From contig JASKMD010000029.1 in assembly GCA_030144725.1 (NCBI GenBank), positions 8,874,358 to 8,938,357 on the forward strand: 64,000 nt of DNA. The letters run 5' to 3'. Source of the stretch: Haematococcus lacustris (lineage: Eukaryota > Chlorophyta > Chlorophyceae > Chlamydomonadales > Haematococcaceae). A program made the position numbers and the translations under genes. The notes under the pieces are model-generated. The model worked only from the letters and a program-made list of their open reading frames with translations, was not told where the DNA came from and did no database searches. Below are positions 27,482-37,927 of this stretch, in pieces. Every line of letters begins with the position of its first letter. Positions within the stretch are counted from its first letter, which is position 1.

Positions 27482-27884
27482 GGGTTTGCGAAAACCGACG
27501 AAGTTTTCTGAAGCACGCACGCATCCATCGCGAGAACAGTGAACACCATTGAAACCAGCTCGTTATTTGACGCCGTGAGATATGTGGACCGCCACTTGGA
27601 CACCCTGGACGCTCGCCGCGGCCAGCCACTGCAAACTCGCAGTGCCGAGTAAGCCTCGTAAAACATACATATGCCTGTGCATAGCGTTGGTCCTGATCGC
27701 CCTGCAGCTGAACTATCGCTGCTTTGGCCTGGGGCCACGAAGGACGCAGGCACACTCATCGCTAATGAGCAGCTCCAACCCAACCTATCGCGTTGAATAC
27801 GAGAGGTTTCATGTTCTGCCTGCCTGGACTGCAATGCCTGACTGTTGTGAGCTGAAGGGCACAATGAGCCTCAGCAAGGGTGTG

Positions 27885-28135
27885 CACTCGGAGAAACAAT
27901 CGGAGACACCATTTGGAGATAACTCGGAGAAACATTCGGAGTCATTATTTGGAGAGAACTCGGAGACCACAACTCGGAGACACAACTCGGAGACCACAAC
28001 TCGGAGACCACAACTCGGAGACCACAACTCGGAGACACAACTCGGAGACACCATTTGGAGATAACTCAGAGACCATAACTCGGAGACACAACTCGGAGAC
28101 ACAACTCGGAGACAACTCGGAGAATAAACAACTTG
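27885..28135 (+). repeat. ACTCGGAGACCACA minisatellite in LINE copy B
   Basis: Short units of the form ACTCGGAGACCACA, ACTCGGAGACACA and CATTTGGAGATA. Its variable unit lengths explain the frame change between the N-terminal segment (27,582-28,064) and the main frame. The region is not present in copy A. Confidence 0.88.
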
Positions 28136-28371
28136 GTGAAGGATGGAAATCATCACAAACTATTCGGAGACAGCTAGGGGCTTGCCAACCTTGGTGGTCC
28201 CAGCTGAGACAAACGAAAGTCATCACCATTTGGAGACGCATGGTCCGGGCCAACACCGGCTGGGCATGCAACACCTCACTGCCCCTGGTCCTTACACCAT
28301 GCAGGCCCCTACCTCCACACTCAGAACACACTCCAGAGGTACACCTCAACGCACCTGAAATGCAGCACAGA

Positions 28372-29015
28372 CCTGCACATGCTGGCCTGCTGCCCCGCAC
28401 CAGGTACCTACACGCCCACACCAACGAGCTTGAGGATATGCAGCCGTGTGAACAGCCCAGCACGCTGCCAGAACCAGACATGTATGCACCACATGCTGGC
28501 CTGCTGCCCCACACCAGGTACCCACACGCCCACAACAGTGAGCCGGAGGATGCGCAGCCATGTGAACAGCCCAGCACACGGCCAGGACCAGCCACGCTTG
28601 CACCACATGCTGGCCTGCTGCCCTGCACCAGGTACCCCTATGCCCACACCAACAACCCAGAGGATGAGCAGCCTTGTGATCAGCTCAGCACGCTGCCAGG
28701 ACCAGCCAAGTATACACCACATGCTGACCCGCTGCCATGCACCAGGTACCCCCATGCCAACACCAAAGAGACGGAGGATGAGCAGCTGGGTGAACAGCCC
28801 AGCATGCGGCCAGGGCCAGCCATGCATGCTGGCATGCCGCCCCGCACCAGGTACCCCCATGCCTACACCAACGAGACAGAGGATGAGCAGCCGTGTGCAC
28901 AGCCCAGCATGCTGCCAGGACCAGCTGTGTATGCACCACACGCTGGCATGCCGCCCCGCTCCAGGTACCCCCATGCCCACACCAATGGAGCGGAGGATGA
29001 GCAGCCATGTGAGCA
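28372..29015 (+). repeat. 114-bp in-frame repeats, second type, in LINE copy B
   Basis: About five to six units of about 114 bp encoding 38 residues with the words HAGLLP, TRYPHAHTN, EQPS and LPGPA. Copy A has only about three such units followed by six of the other 38-residue type, so the N-terminal repeat composition differs between copies. Confidence 0.88.
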
Positions 29016-29592
29016 GCTACATGGCTGGCCGATACCCCATGGACCATCCATACATGACCTATATGTTGACGTGTTGCCTCTTGATATAAACAAAGTGGTG
29101 GGGGGCAAGGCGTATCTCATTCACATTACCATAGCTCTCTTTAGCATGCTCGGGCTCCATCTTTATACCCCTCCCCAACGCACCCAGGTTACCACCCCCT
29201 CCCAATCCAAAGCGTGCTTGCTCAAACATATCAAGAGAGTGCGTAGGTGGAAGGGTGTCATTGTTATATCAGCCCTCCCCCTCTGCCCATACCTGGACGG
29301 CAGCGCCCCACGGCACAACGCTCTACTTTGTCTCTCTGTGTGCATGGACAACTGGACTACACATGGACACTTTACCCATAGTGGGCCAAGGGCCTCCCTT
29401 ATCGTCCACCACTACAACACAACGTTGCATCGCTACACTACCTATAGGATAGACATCACTAGCAAGCAGGTTGTGCACAATACTATGCTACCCTCTTGCT
29501 TGCTGACTACGGCTACACAATGGTTGGGCGCCATCACCACAGTTTACTCCACTATTGCCCTCATTTACATGGCCTGGCTACTGCTCGCCGCT

Positions 29593-29619
29593 GGGGATAT
29601 TGAAGCGAACCCCGGCCCA
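29593..29619 (+). other. 2A-type ribosome-skipping motif (copy B)
   Basis: Encodes GDIEANPGP after MAWLLLAA. It differs from copy A by a single V-to-I change that the 2A consensus allows. Conservation of every consensus residue in a copy that is otherwise accumulating nonsense mutations indicates that the ancestral element carried it. Confidence 0.85.
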
Positions 29620-32600
29620 ACCAACGAGCACTACATGCAGGCCAGACATAGCTCCGCGTGCCAGGTTTATTGTTTGAACAATGCAGCGGGACATGAATGG
29701 GTCACCATGCAAGACATAGACTTATTTTATGAGAACAGACTCCTTCAGTTTACTGATCAGTTTGAGCGCGGCGCATGGTTAATGGCAAGAGGTGTTGACG
29801 GCTATTCCGACGAAGTCATTGAGATGTACTTACGTGTCCACTACGGCCTAGCAGTTCAGAGCATTGCCCAACTCAACCAACCCAATGACTGGTCTGCTGA
29901 CAACCTGGGAAACCTCGCCGGCCAATACGGTACACACACATTCTTGTGCAAAAAGCCAGGCCATAGCATGGCCATGAAGTGCATTGACGGCGCATGGAAT
30001 CTACTGGACTCCATGGAAACAACACCGACGCCCCTCTCTCACATCCCTACTGCGACTATGCGGACTATGCATCAACTCTTTGTCATCACGCCCAACACCC
30101 GCTCACGGGAACAGATGCGCATGTGCGCTGAAAGGGACATCCATCACATCATCAGCCATGTAGAACAAAAAGGACACGGTCACAACGCCACAGCAATCGA
30201 CCCCGCTTACCCCGAAGTAACGGCCCGTAACCTAGACCCCAGCTACATGGAAAGGCAATACGACGAATGCTGCCTAGTACACGCTTTCAACATGGCCATG
30301 GGAAAAAAATGTATTGACTACCACGCAGTCATCAGCCACTGCAAGCAGCTAGCCGAGCACCTACAACACTTGGCACAAGAAGCACGAGCTGCAGGGCACA
30401 CAATCCAAACCCTCAAAACCGACCATATCTACCATGCTAAAGGCAAGTTCTCATCTGACACACTGAATCACTACCTTCATCGCAAACACCATGAGATGCA
30501 CATGTACCTGCATCCAGCCTCAACCTACCTACCCACCCAGAGTATCACCCCTGAGACGATCACTAACGCTATAACAAGCACCGGCGCAACACACACTGAG
30601 GCTGTCATCCTTCTATCACACCAACACGCTACTGCCATCAAGCACACACCACATGGTTGGCACCAACTGGACTCATTCAACCGGGTGCCTAAACCACTCT
30701 CTACACCTAACGACTGGAGCAGCCTTCACGGGAACATCCTCACTATCTGCACAGGCGACGTGAGACACACAAGATTCATTAGGAGGGAGATCTGGATAGC
30801 GGACCCACTGGAGGCCACCACCCCTTCAGCGCTTGCAGCACACTTCCGAGATCACCTGGACCCGATAGATCTTACCACAGACCACACAGAGGCAAGAGAG
30901 ACCCCTGGCCCCTTGCACGTGACCACCACTACCGCCGAGACCAGCTGCACAACCGATAGCACGCGCAGGGCGACAGCAGAGGGCATCCCCCCACACGGCG
31001 AGCCTACCCGGCTGCGACAGCGCCGGGACACACCCACGGTCACTCTCCGTCCGCAAACAACGACTCGTATCCATCGACCCACTACGCCCCTCGACAACGC
31101 CACCGACGCTGCCAAAAAGTGCGTTCGAGTCACCAAGAGACACGGTAACGACACACACACTCAAACCCTCATGTTCAAATATCTTTGCAAACCCACCGCT
31201 AAGACCCACAACACTGGGCCAGTCTCCACCATAGACGAGGCACCTAAATCCACGCCCGACATCGACCTTGGTACGAACCAACATCACAGCCCCCCACCGC
31301 CACCCACCCCCAACCGGCAACACATCACCCTCACAACCTTCAACGTCAGAGGCCTACACAGATCTAGAAACGAAGTTCTAAACCTTGTACACAGCCAAAG
31401 CCCGGACATCCTGATCCTTACTGAAACCATGACCCAACCCAGGAGCAACAACCCTAGCTCTGGCTGGCTGAAGAGGGTTATGCCCAACTATACTGTCCAC
31501 CGCCACGAAGGCCACAGTGAAGTCCTCATTGGCATCAGACATGATCTAGCCATCCAGATGCAAGCTACCATGATACAACCGTGCACAGATGCGGATGTAT
31601 ATACCCGCTGCGTCATCCTGAGCCTCCGCCAACGGCAAAGCGAAGAGCTCACACTCGTCGCCACGTACTGGCCCTCGGGGAACAACGACGACGCGCTCCC
31701 AGTACGGAAGAAGATGCAAGAGTATATACGAACAGCCACTGGGCACCTGCCCGGCTCACTCATCCTGGCGGGAGATATCAACGCCACGATGAAAACAGAG
31801 GATCGCTCCGAACACACCGAATACACACAAGACACCATGATGAGGAAGTTCGCCACAGAGATGCGCCTGTCCGAAGCTGACTCCTGCGACCGGGCCTGGA
31901 CCTACCAACAACCGCACTGCAACAGCCGCATCGACGCCATACTAACGCGCGACGCAAGACACGGCCCCGAGCACCGCACGCACGTCGACACAAACGCATA
32001 TCTTAGTGACCACAGACCACTCACCGCCACACTGAGTACAGCCCGACTGGGCATAGACCTGGCAGCCCCACAAAAACCTCAGAAGCATAGCCACACCATC
32101 CTCACCACCCCCATATCCAATAAGGACAGGGAAGCCTACCGCCTGGCAGTGCAACAACCCAGCTCAGGTGCCCCACAACTGCATGCACACCTGACAGCAT
32201 ACCTTGCTCCCATGTACACCGATGCTATCCACTTCCTGACCACAATCGACAAGGCCAACCCCCAACAACCACAGCGCCTAACGCTAGTAGCAGGCCTCCC
32301 AGCCAGGGAAGCTATAGACACCGCAGCTACCATGCTCACAACCCTACTGCAAACCTGCAGGACGACAGCTATTAAGACTTGCAATACTAAGACCCTAACA
32401 AGGGGAGGCCAACACTACCAACGCAGGACCATGTGTAGGATTAGACAGGCACTAGGCAAAAAGCTCAAAACCACCAGAGAACTCAGCCGGAAGGCTAGAG
32501 TGTTTTTCAAGCAAAACAACGTGCACCTAACCATCGATGAACTAATCCCAGAGACAGATACGACAAATGCGGAAACGAGGGAGGCGGTGCAAGCGCGCCA

Positions 32601-35600
32601 GGGCGACGACACAACCGAAAACCACGTGCAGGCCGCGCTCGCCCAGCTGACCAACTCCTACCGCGACCAAATTCACAAGCTAGACGACGACGACTCCGCA
32701 CTCGCCATCGCCCAAGCCCGTGTCAGAATGCAACAACTAATAAGCACCCAGCCTAAGAAAGCGAACAAATACATCCTACGCCCGTCCCGCACCGATCACA
32801 AAGGCCTACAGGCACTAGCCGACCCCATCACCAACAAGATATGCACGGCCCCGGCCGACCTGAACCGGATAATTACCGATGCCTATGGAACGAAGCTGGC
32901 GCCGCCGACCCCCAAAACTGGCAACTACACAAACACGCAGACTCGAAACTACCCGTGGGCTCGCGCCAAAGCAGACGACGCCTTCACACTGCACGCCTGC
33001 CAAAACGTACATTGGTTACACACAGCCATCATGGACAAGGCAGGCTTCCAGGAATGCCTCAGTAGGCTGTCAGGGGGCAAAGCCCCAGGACCAGACGGCA
33101 TTGAGAACGAGATCATCAAGATGCTGCCGTGGGAGATGAGGGACACCATACACCAGCTGTTCATCATCATGTGGGCTACAGGCTGCACACCAACCACGTG
33201 GAAGACCAGTGACACATGCCTGCTCTACAAAGACAAAGGGCAAGAAACGGACCTTAACTCCTACAGGCCAGTGGGCCTAGCCAACACCGTTTACAAGCTG
33301 TGGACCAGCCTCATAACTAAGATACTTACTGAGTATGCTGAAGCCAATGGGATGCTCAGCAAGAACCAAGCAGGGTTCCGCTCCCATAGGAACACTACAC
33401 AACAGCTACAGATGCTTGTCATGGCCCTTGAAGATGCTAAGCTGGCTAAGGCAGATATCTACGCGCTCCTGGTCGACTTCACCAGTGCGTTCAACACCAC
33501 CCGCCAGGACAAACTACTATGGATCATGCACGACCTAGGCTTCCCCACGGACGCGACGGACGCGGTGAAGGACCTATACACGGGCGCTACAACGCGCTTC
33601 AGAACTCCCTACGGCCCCACCAACCCGGTACCCGTAGACCGGGGCACCATCCAGGGCGACTCACTCTCACCCTTCCTGTTCCTCATCTACATCGAACCCC
33701 TACTGCGCTGGCTGCAGGTGGGCGCGAGGGGCTATAAATTCAAATCCGCGACGGCTGACAGCGGAGAGCGCGCCATCGTCAGCAGCATTGACTATGCCGA
33801 CGACATAGCAATCCTCTGCAACACACTCCGCAACCTCCGCTGCCAAGCGGACAAACTCTCAGCCTTCTCCGACTGGGGTCACCTCGTCATCTCACACAGT
33901 AAAACCCTCGCAACCGCGGCGCTTCATCACTTGGTTGAAACTGGCATGTGCAGCAACGCGGCCGAAGCGGACAAGCGGGCCCGCCAACAACTCCAAACCG
34001 TCAGCCTGCAAGGGAAACCCGTCACCTACCACCGCCCGACCTCACCTTTCACCTACCTGGGAGTGCTCATCACCATGACGCTGGACTGGAAACCACAACA
34101 CACCGCTATGATTACCCAGCTACGCTAAAAACTAGAGAGACTCAGACGCTCCTTTGCTAGCGCTAGACAGGCCATACACATCATCCGCACGGCCATCATA
34201 CCCAGTCTAGCCTACAGCTTCTGCGCCGTGCCCTGCACCCCAGGGGACCTTGAGCTGTATGACAGGTCCATCAATCAATGCGTTAAGCTTAAACTCAGAC
34301 TCCCCCTGGAACGCCCAACGCCATCGTCAGAGAAGACGCCGGAAAACTAGGCATGGGCATCAGCTCCACAGCCCAAGAATATCACGCTCGCAACACAACA
34401 GCTCTCACACACAGCCTCCAGTCCACAGATGTGACGCACGCCCACATATCAAGGAGCATGCTACACAAACAAATCACATGGCTCAATACCCAGGCCAACA
34501 CTCAAGGACACCGCATGCTCACCCTCTTCCACCATACCCTCAGGGCACGGCAACTAGTTTATACCTCACTAGCCGGGCTGTCAGCCACGGAAGGGGGACT
34601 ACCCCTCTACCCCGAGGAATGCCACACACTCGGCCGCCTCATCACGCAAGCCAACAGTTCTCATGCACACGATGTCGTTAGTGCCAGCATCACCTGCCTC
34701 AAAAGCCTAGGCATCACCCGCGCATCTGAGCTCAGCTGCGAGGGCAACACACACATCATCACGGGTAGCATGCTCACATCGAAGTACGGAAAGAAGGTCA
34801 AGCAGAAACACATCATTGCCCTGAACAAACTTGCGGCCATGGCGGCCCAGCCCACATGCCCTGACGCGACCGCAACGCGCACCATCCGGGACAGCCGCAA
34901 CACATCACTCACCCTACCGCCCGACCAACGCAAAATCACACCCTGGGCCGCGGGCCTCACGGAACTTGCGCCCACACCCGCCGTGCCGGACACTAGATCC
35001 CGCTATATGGATATGAAAGCGTATGCGGTCATGCACGCAACGCGACCAGACACGACGGAGCGGGCAGCAGCGGCGCCCGCAGCCCAGGAGGCCATTAGGT
35101 CAAGCTCACGGCTGCTGCAAAGAGAGCAACGAGCAACACCCCCGAACCCAACGGAGCCTACCCGGCCCAAGGCGGGCACTAAACGGCACAAGGACGGCAG
35201 ACATGTCCACACAATCCCGGCTGACATCGTGCGCATACCAGGCCTTGACCTCCCGGGGCTCTCAAGCTGGAAGGTGGATAAAGCCTGCCGGTGCAAACTC
35301 ACGGACTTAGGGCGCACACTTGAGGCCATGTTCGACCACCAAGAGGTCATCACCAACATAGACGGGTGGCAATGGGACGGCATCAATAAGGAAAGCTACT
35401 ACAAGGTGCACTGGAAACCTACAGTCATAGAAAGGTGGGCATTACACCTATGTGCAAAAGAAGGCTATACACCCACACACACAGAGACCATCAGTAGGGA
35501 AGAGGCTAAAGGTGTATGCACTTGCGAGCTGTGCTAGCTACCAAGAGGCGACTGCCCTACGTGCCACAACTGCAAGAGGGCCTACCACCCAGCCTGCCTT

Positions 35601-36110
35601 GAAAAAGCCCTCCTGTCTGGACATAAGGAACTAGGCTACTGGCTGTGCCCCATATGCAAGTTTGGCAGCAATGACTTCAAGACTACCATGCGTCAGTCAG
35701 CGCACTCGGACCTCATACGAGTACACTGGTGCCCCACCCTTGAACCGGCACCTCTCATCACGGCGCATCTGGACTACACGGCTAAGCGCAACATTTACGA
35801 CGAGGAAAACAGGACGATGCAAGAGGAAAGACATGCGAGGCCTGACGCGAACCTGCCGGACCACACCCGGCAAGGATTACCGGACCCGCACACCTGGCTA
35901 CCACGGTGCACCAACCTGCACTCGAAGGCCACCTTCCACACGTACCCCATCAACCCGCAGACGGACATCGTTGGAACGGGCAAATGAGAAACCTTTCTGC
36001 AACTACACCCCCACATGACCACTCCCGCGATGAGCTTCAACACGGGGGAGCCCATCATGCCCAAGCACGACCTAGTGCAACATGTAACGGTTCACGACGA
36101 GTCGGGTCGC

Positions 36111-36117
36111 ACAGTAG
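36111..36117 (+). repeat. Target-site duplication ACAGTAG, left copy
   Basis: ACAGTAG occurs here and at 38,371-38,377, on either side of the 2,253-bp insertion. Removing the insertion and one copy (2,260 bp) rejoins the LINE reading frame exactly (RTVGLLTKQQHQ in place of the copy A sequence RTAGLLTKQQHQ). Confidence 0.9.
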
Positions 36118-36718
36118 TCAGGATGTCCCAACATGGGGTTGGTAATCTTCATGCAAGTACTCTTTCAATACTGAGCCGTTTTCGATAGCGTTCATCACAC
36201 TGGTAGCTGCGAATTATTGCGCATCTACTGGCAAGCGGCGCGTTAACTCTTGCGAGTGAGGCCATGCCGGCGCAAGCGAGCGCGGATACACCTCAGCTGC
36301 TCACCATCGATTGTTCTAGTGGTATGTAGCGGCATCAGCGATTGAACTGCGCCTTGCATCGAGCAAGAAGTACAATCTCATTTCAGCCCGCCAAGCTCGC
36401 ACCGCGAGCCTTTTACTTGTGCAGGCTGCGTCGGAGTGCCATCGTTGGGCAAGAAATAACTCGACATTGTAGCGAAGTGCGAATGGGTAGAGGTCTCTCT
36501 AGGCAGCCACACAGAAAAAGGGACCCCCTTGCACAAACTGGCATGCGGTGAGCTGACCACTGTGAGTTATTAGACTTTCGAGTTATTACTCTGTTCGTAA
36601 CTCAACGACACAGCTGTTGGAGAAGAAAGCACGGCAATCCATCAACCAGGGCCGCCTCCTCACCCTTTGGCGTGACCCGACTCTGCCTTGCAGGATTTTC
36701 TAGCCTACTCCGACCGCC

Positions 36719-37022
36719 TGGACCCTGCCCCCTCCCAGCCCCCTCCCAGCCCCAGCCCCGCCTTCCCCACCCCTCCCACTCCCAGCCCGCGCTCCCACCC
36801 CCTCCCAGCCCCAGCCCCACCCTCCCACCCCCTCCCAGCCCCCTTGCAGCCCCACCACCTCCCAGCCCCCGCAGAAGCCTCCCACCCCCTCCCGCCCCCT
36901 CCCAGCCCCCTTACTGCCCCGCCACCCCTTCCCAACCTCTCCCAGCCCCTCCCAGCCCCCTCACTGCCCTCCCACCCCCGCCCCCCCCCCCCCCCCCCCC
37001 CCTCCCCGCCCCCTGGCCCTAG
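36719..37022 (+). repeat. C-rich tract with a long poly-C run
   Basis: About 300 bp of (CCCAGCCCCCTC)-like sequence with a run of more than 20 C near 36,980. The minus strand is G-run rich and could fold into G-quadruplexes. Reading frames here are Pro/Ser runs with no supported protein. Confidence 0.85.
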
Positions 37023-37147
37023 CAAGTCATTGTAAGACGCAAACCCATGGTCCACAGCCGGCAGCGTGCTCATCTTGCAGCACTTGTAAAGTCACCAAGG
37101 GCTGCTTATCTGCACAGTCCTAATGGCTTGAAAGCCGCAGCAAGGAA

Positions 37148-37927
37148 GTGCGGCGTGAGGAGGCAGCAGCAGCTATGGCCCGACGGATAGCAAAGGCGGA
37201 GATGAAAGCAACAGCAGCAACTCATAGAGTGGGACAGGTGGTGGTTGATGTGGGGGACCATGAGGGGCAGCATAGACTGTCAGCAGCATATGCTCTGACC
37301 TATGATGGGCGCGATTACAGCCACACCACTGTCGAGGAGGCTGAGAAGCTATCTGTTAGGGAGCTGCAAGCTTACCTTCGCTTCCACCAGCAGGAGCTTA
37401 TGAAGGGGTGGCTGAAGCCCAAGCTGAAGGGTCTTGTCATGGCCCATATCTGCAACACAGTAGCCGCCTTGCATGGCGATGAGCTGGGGGTAGCAGCAGG
37501 TGCCGGTGCTGGTGCCGCCCCTGACCTGCCCCCCCCTCCTGCTGCACCCCCCTGGCAGCAGCAGGCAGCTGGTGCTGGTGCCGCCCCTGACCTGCCCCCC
37601 CCTCCTGCTGCACCCCCCTGGCAGCAGCAGGCAGCTGGTGCTGGTGCCGCCCCTGACCTGCCCCCCCCTCCTGCTGCACCCCCCTGGCAGCAGCAGGCAG
37701 CTGGTGCTGGTGCCGCCCCTGACCTGCCCCCCCCTCCTGCTGCACCCCCCTGGCAGCAGCAGGCAGCTGGTGCTGGTGCTTCCCCTGGGCTGCCCACCCC
37801 TCCAGCTGAGCAGCAGGGGGTCAGGGCGGAGTTGGACACAAGCTCGACACGCAAGCGGAGGGCGGGCGGGAGGGATCGGACCCAACATATCGAGCAAGGT
37901 AACGTAGCAATGGCCCACACACCTTGA
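37148..37927 (+). CDS. Exon-like open frame inside the DNA transposon, unknown protein with 21-residue repeats
   Basis: A 259-codon frame. The first ~105 residues are non-repetitive and mixed-charge; the stretch LSVRELQAYLRFH followed by KPKLKGLVMAHI resembles a SAP-type helix-extended-helix DNA-binding motif, which is only a by-eye resemblance. It is followed by four tandem 63-bp repeats (residues ~117-205, AGAAPDLPPPPAAPPWQQQ) and a basic tail (TRKRRAGGRDR). A good donor (CAAG|GTAACG) at 37,898 suggests the true coding end is a splice site rather than the TGA at 37,925. It is either a captured host gene fragment or part of the transposon's own gene; function unknown. Confidence 0.45.
   Translation: MRREEAAAAMARRIAKAEMKATAATHRVGQVVVDVGDHEGQHRLSAAYALTYDGRDYSHTTVEEAEKLSVRELQAYLRFHQQELMKGWLKPKLKGLVMAHICNTVAALHGDELGVAAGAGAGAAPDLPPPPAAPPWQQQAAGAGAAPDLPPPPAAPPWQQQAAGAGAAPDLPPPPAAPPWQQQAAGAGAAPDLPPPPAAPPWQQQAAGAGASPGLPTPPAEQQGVRAELDTSSTRKRRAGGRDRTQHIEQGNVAMAHTP
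37497..37770 (+). repeat. 63-bp tandem repeat, four copies
   Basis: Four near-identical 63-bp units, each encoding GAAPDLPPPPAAPPWQQQ-type 21-residue repeats. Almost no divergence between units indicates recent expansion. Confidence 0.93.
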
